Below the pieces are notes generated by a model, which saw only the letters and a list, made by a program, of their open reading frames with translations, did not search any database and had not been told where the DNA came from. A DNA stretch of 43,192 nt, taken from positions 1-43,192 of the forward strand of contig JAOTVL010000010.1 in the NCBI GenBank assembly GCA_029863525.1. The letters run 5' to 3'. Position 1 is the first letter of the stretch. The number at the start of each line of letters is the position of its first letter. The translations under genes and the position numbers were made by a program. The stretch comes from Gemmatimonadota bacterium (GTDB lineage: Bacteria > Gemmatimonadota > Gemmatimonadetes > Longimicrobiales > Gaopeijiaceae). Positions 6,977-15,244 of this stretch are shown here, in pieces.

Positions 6977-8233
6977 ATGAGTGAAAAGAAGACGATCGGT
7001 GCGATCCTGATGGGCCTCGGTAGGATCTCCGAGGACGACATCACGACCGCGCTCGACTATCAGCGTGAACATGGGGGCTACTTCGGAGAGGCGCTGGTCG
7101 CGTGCGGCCTCGTGTCCGAAGAAGAGCTCGAATGGGGCCTCGCGTCTCAGTTCGACCTTCCATACGTCTTCCCGGAGGCGGAGGCCGTCGATCTGGAGGC
7201 CGCGTCCCTGGTCTCCCCGGAGTGGGCGCTCACCCACCTGGTGCTCCCAATCGTGAAGACCGACTCCACGCTCCAGGTCGTCGTCGACTCGCCGCTCAAG
7301 GAAGGTCCCATCGGTGAGCTTCAGAAGAAGACCGATCTGGACATCGAGCTTGCCCTGGCGTCGCCGAATGCGATCCGAGAAGTGATCCGTCAGGTGTTCG
7401 CTCGCGCTGCTGCCTTGCAGGACGAGGAGACCGCACCGCTGTCCCTCGAGAACACGCTGGAGTTGATCTTCGACGCAGAGGCTCCGCGGTGGGGCATTTC
7501 GGTTCGTGGGGCACGTGCGCACGCCTGGTGGGACGAAGGTGGGGGCATCCATCGCCGCCCCCTGGACGGGAACTGGCTGTCCACGCTCGAGGAGGTGCTC
7601 GTGCCGCCGCCGAGCCAGGTCGCTACCGACAGCCGCCGATTCGGGTGGGATGCGGGGGTGTCCAGATCGGGAGATGTCGCCCCTGTCGGCGTGGAGTGCC
7701 TCACGGACGAGTCCGGATGTGAGTATCTGTTCGTTGCCCGGGACCTCCAGCCGGCACTCGAGGAACGCTTCACCCCGCCGCCGGAGGGAATCGTCTCCGA
7801 GATCAGGATCCTGGCCCGCACCGGCACGGCCCGGTTCGCGGTCACGACCGATCCCCCGCAGCTGGGGCATGAGATCCTGCCCCATCTGCCTGCGCTCACC
7901 CTCGAACCCCTGGCCCGGGGCATCTACCTCTCCGCTCGCGAGGAGCCGGCCGGCACCGGAACGTTCAGCGTGACGCTTCCACCGGACCCGAGTACGTGGG
8001 AGCGAGAGATCGAGGCGCTGCGAGCGTTCCGGTTCGACGTCGTCACCGTGGATCTCTCCAGCGGGGACAGCGCGTGGGCTTCGAGCGCGCTGGACGTCGC
8101 GTCGGTGGCCTTCTTGCTGTGGTCCGACGCGGACCTCGAGCCGGCCAGACAGGCCGGCGTACGGTGGCGTCTGCACATCGAGCGAGGGGATGGTCGTGAG
8201 CTGCGCTGGTCGCTCGAATCGCTGACCGAATGA
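6977..8233 (+). CDS. GspE/PilB-like protein: MshEN domain with a degenerate ATPase part
   Basis: A 418-residue protein. Residues 6-140 are a GspE N-terminal (MshEN) domain: IGAILMGLGRISEDDITTAL, GYFGEALVACGLVSEEEL, LASQFDLPYVFPE. In type IV pilus and type II secretion motors this domain precedes the ATPase and can bind c-di-GMP. The remainder keeps traces of the ATPase (DVVTVDLSSGDSAWASSA lines up with the Walker B/His-box region of the PilT next door) but has no GxxGxGKS loop, Walker B glutamate or His box. It is also shorter than the roughly 560 residues of PilB. It is therefore probably a non-hydrolysing regulator or structural partner of the PilT encoded 53 bases downstream. The assignment of the C-terminal half is inference. 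Confidence 0.7.
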   Translation: MSEKKTIGAILMGLGRISEDDITTALDYQREHGGYFGEALVACGLVSEEELEWGLASQFDLPYVFPEAEAVDLEAASLVSPEWALTHLVLPIVKTDSTLQVVVDSPLKEGPIGELQKKTDLDIELALASPNAIREVIRQVFARAAALQDEETAPLSLENTLELIFDAEAPRWGISVRGARAHAWWDEGGGIHRRPLDGNWLSTLEEVLVPPPSQVATDSRRFGWDAGVSRSGDVAPVGVECLTDESGCEYLFVARDLQPALEERFTPPPEGIVSEIRILARTGTARFAVTTDPPQLGHEILPHLPALTLEPLARGIYLSAREEPAGTGTFSVTLPPDPSTWEREIEALRAFRFDVVTVDLSSGDSAWASSALDVASVAFLLWSDADLEPARQAGVRWRLHIERGDGRELRWSLESLTE

Positions 8234-8286
8234 CGGAGTGGAAGAACCCGAACATGAGTTGGATTCACACCCCTGGGAGAGCCTAG

Positions 8287-9366
8287 ATGGCGCAGATCGA
8301 TCAATTCCTGAAGGTCCTCGTGCAACAAGGTGGCTCGGACCTGCACCTCACGGTGGGGTCTCCACCCATCATGCGGGTCCACGGGCACCTCCAGAGGATC
8401 AAGTTTCGCGAGCTCTCCAATGAAGACATGGAGGCGCTCGTCTACGAGATCATGGAGGAGGAGTGGCGCATCACGTTCGCCGACAAGCTCGATTATGACT
8501 TCGCCTACGAGGTCGAAGGATTGGCCAGATTCCGCGTGAACGTGTTCTGGCAGCGGAAGGGGCTCGCCGCCGTCATGAGGACGATCCCCGAGAAGATCCT
8601 GACGGCCGACGATCTAGGCTTTCCCGACGCGGTACGCCGACTCTGCATGCTCACCAAGGGACTCGTCCTGGTCACGGGTCCCACGGGGTCCGGCAAGAGC
8701 ACCACTCTGGCTGCCATGACGGACCTGATCAACTCGACGCGTGCCGACCACATCCTCACCATCGAGGACCCGATCGAGTTCGTTCACGAGAACAAGAAGG
8801 CGTTGGTCAACCAGCGTGAGATCCGGACCAACACGAGGAGCTTCGCCAACGCGCTCCGAGCCGCGCTTCGCGAGGACCCCGACGTCATCCTGGTCGGGGA
8901 AATGCGGGACCGAGAGACGATCGAGCTCGGCATCACCGCGGCGGAGACTGGGCACCTCGTTTTCGGAACCCTGCACACGAACTCGGCGCCGAAGACGGTG
9001 GACCGGATCATCGACGTGTTTCCGGCCGACGAGCAGGAGCAGATTCGCTCGATGCTCGCGGAGAGCCTCAAGGGGGTCGTCGCCCAGGTGCTGCTTCGTG
9101 CGAAGGACGGAAAGAGCCGAATGGCCGCGATGGAGATCATGATCGGCACGTCCGCCATCGGAAACCTCATCCGGGAGGGCAAGATTCATCAGATTCCGTC
9201 GATCATTCAGACCGGGAAGAAGGACGGGATGCAGCTCTTGGATCAGCACATCCTCGAATTCCTCATGTCCGGGCGGATCACGCCGGAAGAGGCCTACATG
9301 AGGTGCAACAACAAGCAGGCGTTCCTGCAGCACTTGGACAAACCACCCGAGAAGGAGTTCGTCTGA
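8287..9366 (+). CDS. pilT: Type IV pilus retraction ATPase PilT
   Basis: A 359-residue hexameric motor ATPase that depolymerises pili at the inner membrane, powering twitching and DNA uptake. Visible motifs are GSDLHLTVGSPP at the N-terminal domain, Walker A GPTGSGKS at 131-138, the Asp box ILTIEDPIEF at 156-165, Walker B REDPDVILVGEMRD at 195-208, the His box TAAETGHLVFGTLHTN at 217-232, and the PilT-specific C-terminal AIxNLIREGK motif (IGNLIREGK). Length is normal. ATG at 8287 has GGGAGAG six bases upstream. It follows the degenerate GspE-like gene, so the two may work as a pair. Pilins and assembly genes are not in the window. Confidence 0.95.
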   Translation: MAQIDQFLKVLVQQGGSDLHLTVGSPPIMRVHGHLQRIKFRELSNEDMEALVYEIMEEEWRITFADKLDYDFAYEVEGLARFRVNVFWQRKGLAAVMRTIPEKILTADDLGFPDAVRRLCMLTKGLVLVTGPTGSGKSTTLAAMTDLINSTRADHILTIEDPIEFVHENKKALVNQREIRTNTRSFANALRAALREDPDVILVGEMRDRETIELGITAAETGHLVFGTLHTNSAPKTVDRIIDVFPADEQEQIRSMLAESLKGVVAQVLLRAKDGKSRMAAMEIMIGTSAIGNLIREGKIHQIPSIIQTGKKDGMQLLDQHILEFLMSGRITPEEAYMRCNNKQAFLQHLDKPPEKEFV

Positions 9367-9370
9367 CCCG

Positions 9371-9991
9371 ATGATCCCACGTGTCGTCGGCGATCTCGAC
9401 GCGCTGGGCAGGGAGGTCGAACGCCAACGAGCGGCGATCGACGAGATCTTCTCTTCGGTACCGAACGGGGCCTTGACCTGGCGGCCAGATCCGACACGCT
9501 GGTCGATTGCCGGACACTTGGCGCATTTGGGGATCGTCAACGAGGGCTACCTTGGAGCGATCGAGAGGACGATCGCCGACGCCCGACGGAAAGGCGGACC
9601 GCTCGGTGTGGGCCCGTATCGGCATCCGTGGGTCACGACCCGGTTCGTCGCGATGCTCGAGCCGCCTCCGAAGCGACGCGTGGCGACGTTCCGATCGATG
9701 GTACCCGACCCTGCCCTGGGCGGAGACGAGGCGCGGCGCACCTTCGAGGCGCTCCAGCTCCGACTGGCGGACCTCATCGATGCGGCGCGTGGACTCGACC
9801 TCGGACGCGTCCGCTTCAGCTCACCGTTCTTCCGCCCTCTGCGCTTCTCCCTCGGAACCGGCTTCGAGCTACTGCTGACGCACAACCGGAGGCACCTCTG
9901 GCTCGTCCGGGAGATCATGGGCCGTGAGGATTTCCCCCCGAACGAGGGGAATCGTGCGCGTGAACCGCGACCGGGCGAAGGGGGTAGCTGA
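9371..9991 (+). CDS. DinB-fold (DinB_2-like) protein
   Basis: A 206-residue protein starting four bases after pilT. It has the four-helix-bundle signature of DinB/YfiT-like proteins: WRPDPTRWSIAGHLAHLGIVNEGYL (about residues 37-61, with His in the metal position) and a C-terminal LLTHNRRHLWLVREIM with the paired histidines. Family members bind a divalent metal with three His and include thiol-dependent transferases, but most have no known substrate. The middle segment (PPPKRRVATFRSMVP) is a feature of the DinB_2 subgroup. The polar last 20 residues are probably disordered. Co-location with pilT may only reflect close packing. Confidence 0.75.
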   Translation: MIPRVVGDLDALGREVERQRAAIDEIFSSVPNGALTWRPDPTRWSIAGHLAHLGIVNEGYLGAIERTIADARRKGGPLGVGPYRHPWVTTRFVAMLEPPPKRRVATFRSMVPDPALGGDEARRTFEALQLRLADLIDAARGLDLGRVRFSSPFFRPLRFSLGTGFELLLTHNRRHLWLVREIMGREDFPPNEGNRAREPRPGEGGS

Positions 9992-10029
9992 ACGCCCGAC
10001 CCTACGGATCACTCTTCGAACGAGGCTTC

Positions 10030-11238
10030 ATGGCAACGCAGGGCCACGCACGGGACGTCGTCGTCCTCTCAGGCAAGCGCACCGGTTTCGGCACCTTCGG
10101 TGGATCTCTCAAGGACTTCACCGCGACCGATCTCGGCGTCATCGCCAGCCGGGCCGCGATCGATGCAGCCGGCATCACGGCCGATCGGGTCGACCACACT
10201 TTTGTCGGCAATGCGCTGCAGACGTCGTCGGACGCGATCTACCTGGCCCGCCACGTGGCGCTCCGCGCCGACGTACCCCAAGAGAAGCCGGCGTTGACCC
10301 TGAACCGTCTGTGCGGCTCGGGCTTCGAGGCCATTGTCCAAGGAGCGAAGGAGATCGTCCTCGGCGAGGCGAACGTCTGTCTGGCCGGCGGAACGGAGTC
10401 GATGAGTCAGGCACCGCACGTCGTGCGGGGAGCGCGGTGGGGTCGGCAGTTGCGCCTCGGGCCGGCGGGGGAGCAGTTCGAGGATCTATTGTGGGAGGCG
10501 CTCCTCGACACCAACTGCGACCTGACGATGGCGCAGACCGCGGAGGAGCTCGCCTCCCGTTATGAAGTGACGCGTGAGGAGGCCGACCAGGTCGCGGTCG
10601 CCTCTCAGCAGCGTGCAAAGGCAGCCTGGGACGCCGGGCACTTCGACGCCGAGATCGCCGAGGTCGTGATCGAGTCACGAAAGGGCGACACGAGGTACGC
10701 GGCGGACGAGCACATGCGCCCCGACACGTCGATGGAAGCGCTCGGGGCTCTGCGTCCCTACTTCAAGAAGGACGGTCTGGTGACCGCCGGGAACGCGAGT
10801 GGGATCGGAGATGGCGCCGCGTGCGCGGTCCTCGCGAGCGCCGAGTGGGCCGCGGCGGAAGGGCTGAAGCCACTCGGTCGCATCGTGTCGTGGGGCTTCG
10901 TCGGCGTCGAGCCCCAGGTCATGGGAATCGGTCCCGCACCTGCAGCGAGGCTCGCGCTCGAGAAAGCAGGAATGTCACTCGAGGACATGGACCTCGTCGA
11001 GGTCAACGAGGCGTTCGCGCCCCAATACAAGTCCGTCGAGAAGGAGCTGGGCTTGGACCCGGCTCGGACCAACGTCAACGGCGGCGCCATCGCCATCACT
11101 CATCCGCTCGCCGCCTCTGGTGCCCGGATTACGATTCACCTGCTCCACGAGCTGAAGCGTCGCGGCGCGAAGTTCGGTCTGGGCTCGGCGTGCATCGGTG
11201 GCGGACAGGGCGGCGCTGTGGTCGTCGAAGCGCTCTGA
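10030..11238 (+). CDS. Acetyl-CoA C-acyltransferase (thiolase)
   Basis: A 402-residue thiolase that reversibly condenses or cleaves acyl-CoA and acetyl-CoA. The nucleophile is Cys95 in NRLCGSG, the catalytic His is 358 in NGGAIAITHPLAASG, and the second catalytic Cys is 388 in SACIGGGQGG. EVNEAFAPQ gives the family Asn. The His motif usually reads GHPxGxSG; here the flanking glycines are T and A, a mild departure. Length fits both biosynthetic and degradative thiolases, so direction (beta-oxidation or acetoacetyl-CoA synthesis) is open. The 3-hydroxyacyl-CoA dehydrogenase at 12169 and enoyl-CoA hydratase at 18367 supply the adjoining steps. ATG at 10030 has GAGG five bases upstream. Confidence 0.92.
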   Translation: MATQGHARDVVVLSGKRTGFGTFGGSLKDFTATDLGVIASRAAIDAAGITADRVDHTFVGNALQTSSDAIYLARHVALRADVPQEKPALTLNRLCGSGFEAIVQGAKEIVLGEANVCLAGGTESMSQAPHVVRGARWGRQLRLGPAGEQFEDLLWEALLDTNCDLTMAQTAEELASRYEVTREEADQVAVASQQRAKAAWDAGHFDAEIAEVVIESRKGDTRYAADEHMRPDTSMEALGALRPYFKKDGLVTAGNASGIGDGAACAVLASAEWAAAEGLKPLGRIVSWGFVGVEPQVMGIGPAPAARLALEKAGMSLEDMDLVEVNEAFAPQYKSVEKELGLDPARTNVNGGAIAITHPLAASGARITIHLLHELKRRGAKFGLGSACIGGGQGGAVVVEAL

Positions 11239-11259
11239 GTCCCCGGCTGGGCGGGCACC

Positions 11260-12111
11260 ATGGATGACGGCCGAAGCCGAAGCCTGACGCGGCGGCAGTT
11301 CGACGCCGTAATCCGCCGCGCCGCGGAGCTCGCCGAAGCCGATCCGGATGGCTCCGAGGGCGCTCTGTCAGAAGTGGAGCTCTTCCGCATCGCGGGCGAG
11401 GTGGGCCTTCCCGAGGGGCATGTGCGGAGGGCCCTGGCAGAGGTGCGCTCGGGACAAGAACACGCGGGGTTTCTCGATCGGACGTTCGGGCCGGCGTCGA
11501 TCACCGCGTCACGGATCGTGCCCGGTACCCCGGACGGACTCCGGACGATCATCGACGACTTCCTCGTGGCGACCCAGCTGCTCCAGACTGTTCGGAGGAG
11601 TCGGGACCACCTCCAATACCGGCCGGCGCTGGACTGGGCCTCGCAGCTGGCCCGGGCGGCCAGTTTCTCTTCGAGGAAGTACTACGTCGCCTCCGCGAAG
11701 TCCGTGGAGGTCCGGCTGGAGAGGGTCGACGATCAAAGCACGTTGGTAGAGCTTTTCGTGGACCCCGGCACGCGGAGTGAGAACGTGGCCGGTGCGGTGT
11801 TCGGCGGAGGTGTGGCGGCCGGGGCCGTGGGTATGATCAGTGGCATGCTGGTGGCCGCGGCCGCACCCCTTGCTTTGGCGGTCGGTGCGGGTGTATTCGC
11901 CGGCGCAGTCGTCTGGACGGGGATCGGTAGTGCCGTCGCCGTCACGCACAAGAAGAAGGTCCTGGAGGTCCGCAACGAGGTGGAGGGTGTCCTCGACGAC
12001 CTGGAGGTGGGTCGTTCGCTCGAACCGCCACCCTCGTCGTGGCGGCGATGGGTGAAGCGAAACTTCCACGGCGTCGCGCGGGACCTGACCCGGCACGACG
12101 ACGATGAGTGA
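11260..12111 (+). CDS. Membrane-hairpin protein with a short helical N-terminal segment, unknown function
   Basis: A 283-residue protein. Residues about 9-66 form helices (RRQFDAVIRRAAELAEAD ... ELFRIAGEVGLPEGHVRRAL), a segment I associate with several Gemmatimonadota proteins. A middle alpha/beta part ends in a FVDPGTRSEN strand. Residues about 176-230 are a Gly/Ala/Val-rich hydrophobic hairpin (VAGAVFGGGVAAGAVGMI and onward), likely two membrane helices with glycine-zipper packing. A basic, charged tail follows (THKKKVLEVRNEVEGVL). It lies 21 bases after the thiolase stop and 57 bases before the 3-hydroxyacyl-CoA dehydrogenase, so it may share their transcript. No catalytic motif is seen. 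Confidence 0.6.
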   Translation: MDDGRSRSLTRRQFDAVIRRAAELAEADPDGSEGALSEVELFRIAGEVGLPEGHVRRALAEVRSGQEHAGFLDRTFGPASITASRIVPGTPDGLRTIIDDFLVATQLLQTVRRSRDHLQYRPALDWASQLARAASFSSRKYYVASAKSVEVRLERVDDQSTLVELFVDPGTRSENVAGAVFGGGVAAGAVGMISGMLVAAAAPLALAVGAGVFAGAVVWTGIGSAVAVTHKKKVLEVRNEVEGVLDDLEVGRSLEPPPSSWRRWVKRNFHGVARDLTRHDDDE

Positions 12112-12168
12112 GCGATTCGGCCCGGTAAGGGTCGACAGGAACGAATCAACCCGAAGGGAGAGAAAGTT

Positions 12169-13047
12169 TTGCAGATCGAAAAGGTAGGTGTCGTCGGATG
12201 CGGGCTCATGGGTAGTGGCATCGCCGAGATCGCTGCCAAGAGCGGCCTTGCAGTGCGGGTGCGGGAGGTGGACGAGGGTGCCCTCGAAGCGGGTAAGAAG
12301 CGCATCCGCAAGTCCATGGATCGCGCTGTGGACAAGGAGAAACTCACGGCTGAGGATCGGGACGCGGCCTGGGAGCGCCTGTCGTTTACGACGAAGGTGG
12401 CCGATCTGGCGGATTGTGATCTGGTGATCGAGGCCATCGTCGAGGAACTGAAGGCCAAGAACACCCTCTTCGAAGAGCTGGACGGTCTGTGCGGTGAAGG
12501 CACGATCTTCGCGTCGAACACCAGCTCGCTGACGATTACGGACATGGCCGCGGCCACGTCGCGGCCAGAGCGCTTCGTAGGCCTGCACTTCTTCAATCCG
12601 GTCCCAGTCATGAAACTCGTCGAGGTGGTTCGCACCATCGCCACGAGCGACGAGACATTCGATCGCGCCTTCGCGTTCTCAAAGGCGCTCGGCAAGACGC
12701 CCATCGCGGCCAAGGATAACTCGGGGTTCGTGGTGAACCTCCTCCTGGTGCCGTACATGCTCGACGCGATTCGTCAGCTCGAGCGGGGAGTGGCGAGTGT
12801 TGCGGACATCGACACCGGAATGATGCTCGGTTGCGGCTACCCGATGGGGCCCTTCACGCTTTGCGACTTCGTAGGCATCGACACGCTCTACAAGATCTCC
12901 GAGATCATGTACGAGGAGTACCGCGAGGAGCGGTACGCTCCGCCCCCCCTTCTCAAGCGGATCGTCTCCCTGGGTCGATATGGTCGGAAGACGGGGAAGG
13001 GGTTCTACGACTGGTCGGGCGATGATCCTGTCCCGATGCCGATTTGA
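12169..13047 (+). CDS. 3-hydroxybutyryl-CoA / 3-hydroxyacyl-CoA dehydrogenase
   Basis: A 292-residue NAD(P)-dependent dehydrogenase of the single-domain type (PaaH/Hbd). The Rossmann motif GCGLMGSG starts at residue 10. The catalytic region has SNTSSLTIT at 116-124, His140 in GLHFFNPVPVMKLVE and Asn143, matching the Ser-His-Asn set of the family. The C-terminal domain keeps DNSGFVVN-LLVPY and GCGYPMGPFTLCDFVGID. The start is TTG at 12169, with GGGAGAG upstream. It interconverts 3-hydroxyacyl-CoA and 3-oxoacyl-CoA, between the hydratase (18367) and thiolase (10030) steps. Length matches the short-chain enzymes rather than the multifunctional FadB type. Confidence 0.93.
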   Translation: MQIEKVGVVGCGLMGSGIAEIAAKSGLAVRVREVDEGALEAGKKRIRKSMDRAVDKEKLTAEDRDAAWERLSFTTKVADLADCDLVIEAIVEELKAKNTLFEELDGLCGEGTIFASNTSSLTITDMAAATSRPERFVGLHFFNPVPVMKLVEVVRTIATSDETFDRAFAFSKALGKTPIAAKDNSGFVVNLLLVPYMLDAIRQLERGVASVADIDTGMMLGCGYPMGPFTLCDFVGIDTLYKISEIMYEEYREERYAPPPLLKRIVSLGRYGRKTGKGFYDWSGDDPVPMPI

Positions 13048-13170
13048 ATCCGTTCGCACTGCGCGCGGTTCGGCTCCGCGGGGGGCGCGTTTTCAGCGTT
13101 CGGAGACCGGTTGGCGCGTTCGGGTTCACCTTGCCACATTGGAAGGAGACCAACCCGGAGCCGCTGCCAC

Positions 13171-13953
13171 ATGATCGTCGTCCAAGTCTCCGACTCCTAC
13201 CTGAAGCGTGCGGTCCTTCGTGTCGCTCCGCCGGAGGAGGACGTGGTCGTGGACAGCGCGCTCGCGGTCGAGGCGATCGAGCGAGGCTTCCCCCGCTTGG
13301 TCGTGAGGGACGACCGACACACGTGGCCTACGGTGCCTAGCGGCGTGCGCCTCTTCCAGATCAGCGGGGCCATCCTGGCCCGATGGGAAGTGGAGCGGAG
13401 AGCCGTGGCCCTTCCGTCGACCCGCTTGGACTACCTGGCGGATCGGGTCGGAGCGACCATCGATGCCACGCTGGCGGATCGGAATTGGGTCGACACTGCC
13501 TTTGCCGACCTGACGAGGGCGGCGGGTCGCCGACTTCCCGCTCCTCTGCGCGCTTTCGGTCGCCGGATTCTCGAGTTCCCCAGTCACTACACCAGCCTCC
13601 ACCCGCTCGCACAGGCGTGTGGCACGTCGAGAGGAGCGCTGAAGGCTCGTTTCCGGCGACGAGGTCTTTCGACGCCTTCGACCTACGGACGGTGGTTCCG
13701 TATCATGGCCGTGTCCCATGTGCTGTCGGATCGATCGGTGACCGTCGCCGAGGCCGCGAGTCGTCTTGGATTCACGTCGGCCGGCAACATGTGTCGCATG
13801 ATGTGGAACGTGGTGCAGATGACCCCTACGGAGGTCCGATCACTACGCGGCTGGAATCGGTTGCTGATCACCTTCGCGTGGTCACACCTGACGCCCGAGC
13901 TGCTCGAATCCTGGTCGTCGCTCGACGAGCTCTTCGAGCGGAAGACCGCCTGA
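13171..13953 (+). CDS. AraC-type helix-turn-helix protein
   Basis: A 260-residue protein. The C-terminal part has two helix-turn-helix units of the AraC/XylS kind: HPLAQACGTSRGALKARFRRRG (about 144-165) and SVTVAEAASRLGFTSAGNMCRMM (about 189-211), followed by the MTPTEVRSLR stretch that mirrors the P-x-x-x-R end of AraC domains. The N-terminal 120 residues (MIVVQVSDSYLKRAVLRVAP onward) look alpha/beta and could be a degenerate receiver or ligand domain; no phosphoacceptor Asp is obvious. The start is ATG at 13171, with GGAG about 11 bases upstream. It ends against the rpsU terminator, in convergent orientation. Targets are unknown. Confidence 0.75.
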   Translation: MIVVQVSDSYLKRAVLRVAPPEEDVVVDSALAVEAIERGFPRLVVRDDRHTWPTVPSGVRLFQISGAILARWEVERRAVALPSTRLDYLADRVGATIDATLADRNWVDTAFADLTRAAGRRLPAPLRAFGRRILEFPSHYTSLHPLAQACGTSRGALKARFRRRGLSTPSTYGRWFRIMAVSHVLSDRSVTVAEAASRLGFTSAGNMCRMMWNVVQMTPTEVRSLRGWNRLLITFAWSHLTPELLESWSSLDELFERKTA

Positions 13954-13954
13954 C

Positions 13955-13987
13955 AAAAAAAAACGGCCCTCCGCGGGGGAGGACCGT
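13955..13987 (-). terminator. Intrinsic terminator of rpsU
   Basis: On the minus strand ACGGTCCTCCC pairs with GGAGGGCCGT (one mismatch) and is followed by nine T residues, a classic terminator 18 bases beyond the rpsU stop. On the plus strand the same hairpin directly follows the AraC-type gene but lacks a T run. Confidence 0.85.
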
Positions 13988-14004
13988 CTTGGACCATCGG
14001 TCCG

Positions 14005-14208
14005 TCAGGTACGCTTCCGGCGTTGACGCCGACGCTCGCGCCGAATCGCGGCTTCGCGCTTGCGTTTGCGCTGCGCGCTCGGCTTCTCGTAGTACCGGCG
14101 CTTCCGGAGCTCGGAATAGAGACCGGAGCGCTGCACCTTCCGCTTGAAGCGACGCAGGGCGCGGTCCAAGCTCTCGTTGTCCTGAACGACGACTTCCAAG
14201 ACGATCAC
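14005..14208 (-). CDS. rpsU: 30S ribosomal protein bS21
   Basis: A 67-residue very basic protein of the small ribosomal subunit, involved in mRNA start-site pairing. The core [43 protein letters not shown] is the S21 signature (split here: [15 protein letters not shown], then [12 protein letters not shown]), ending in an Arg/Lys-rich tail. The start is uncertain. GTG at 14208 lies almost on top of the only Shine-Dalgarno-like AAAGGA, while TTG at 14199 sits ten bases from it and would give a 64-residue product. The gene is monocistronic with its own terminator, typical of rpsU outside the rpsU-dnaG-rpoD operon. Confidence 0.93.
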   Translation of the reverse strand: MIVLEVVVQDNESLDRALRRFKRKVQRSGLYSELRKRRYYEKPSAQRKRKREAAIRRERRRQRRKRT

Positions 14209-14283
14209 ATCCTTTGGAAAAACCCGACTGTTGAGCTTGGAAAGCTAAATGCGCCCCTGGTTCGTGGCAACGGCGCGAATGCG

Positions 14284-14967
14284 TCAGGGAAGGCGCCCCT
14301 CGCGATGGAGGGTATGCGCGTAGAGACGGTACGCCTCGGGGTTGCTGAGGAAGTCCTGCGCCCAGGTGTCGAAATCGGGTAGCGGAAGGAGTGCCTCGAT
14401 ATGATCGACGACCATGCGAGCGAACTGGACCCGGTCTTTCGTTCTGAAATCTATCCGCTCTCCCGCGAGGATGTCGTCCACCGCGGACTCGAAGTCCCTC
14501 GGGTCCACGAGGCAGATGAAATGCGAGACCTGGTCGAGCCGGTACGACTCGTACAGGGAGCGCAGTCGATCGGCTTCCCCGTCGTTAGGAATCGGGCCCT
14601 TTTCGCCCGTCCATTCACCGGCGATATCGACCGAGTTTTGCTTGAGGAGTGAACGGAACCGGCCACGTAGGTGATCGCGCGTTCCGTTCTGCTTCGCGTC
14701 GGTGTGGATGGCGGAGTCGAGCAGGCCCTGGAGGAGCGGGCGCCCAAGGCTGCGCGCTTTCAGGTGAATCTCGGACTCCGTGCGCTCGACGAAGATGTTC
14801 GTCGTGCGGACCTCGTCGTCGCGGAGCTCACTGTGGCTGGGGCGAAACGAAAAGTAGCCGTGCCACGAGGCATCCTCGCCGACGAAGGTGACGAGGAAGC
14901 AGGCCCAGCTCTGTTCTCCCCTCTCGAGGAAACCCACAGATCGGCGACGTTCACCGTGGATGCTCAT
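14284..14967 (-). CDS. Unknown protein, two-domain (A-B) member of a local paralogous family
   Basis: A 227-residue soluble protein. Domain A (about 18-88) has SWACFLVTF, WHGYFSF, then VRTTNIFVERTESEI and LLQGLLDSAI. Domain B (about 133-220) has LRSLYESYRLDQVSHFICLV and ALLPLPDFDTWAQDFLSNP. The same two blocks occur in reversed order in the protein at 16129-16689, and block B alone at 17396-17734. I do not recognise either domain from known families and see no catalytic motif. The start is ATG at 14967 without a clear ribosome binding site. It lies 75 bases upstream of rpsU on the same strand, and diverges from 15245 across 277 bases. A function cannot be given. Confidence 0.6.
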   Translation of the reverse strand: MSIHGERRRSVGFLERGEQSWACFLVTFVGEDASWHGYFSFRPSHSELRDDEVRTTNIFVERTESEIHLKARSLGRPLLQGLLDSAIHTDAKQNGTRDHLRGRFRSLLKQNSVDIAGEWTGEKGPIPNDGEADRLRSLYESYRLDQVSHFICLVDPRDFESAVDDILAGERIDFRTKDRVQFARMVVDHIEALLPLPDFDTWAQDFLSNPEAYRLYAHTLHREGRLP

Positions 14968-15244
14968 GGTTGGGCGTGCACGGGTGTGGTCGAATCCGGA
15001 ATCGGGTCACCGAGGACCTGGGAAGATGAATGGGGCGTGAAGGCGTTGCAAGACGATCCGGGTGGGGACGGTACGGATCTTCTTGCCCTCGCCGTGAGCA
15101 GATTGTTAACGTGGGGATCCTCACATACCGGGCCGATCGCGATCGGACGGGCACGAGCACATTCGTGGAGCGTCGCCGATCCCAGGGTCGGGGCGCTCTT
15201 GGCAACGAAGGCCAGTACTTCGTTCCCACGCCGGAGAGCTTCCG

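Noticed and set aside
6230-8176. Long open frame on the minus strand (about 648 codons) opposite leuB and the GspE-like gene
   Set aside because: Shadow of two well-supported plus-strand genes in GC-rich DNA; composition is Arg/Gly/Glu-rich and no domain is visible.
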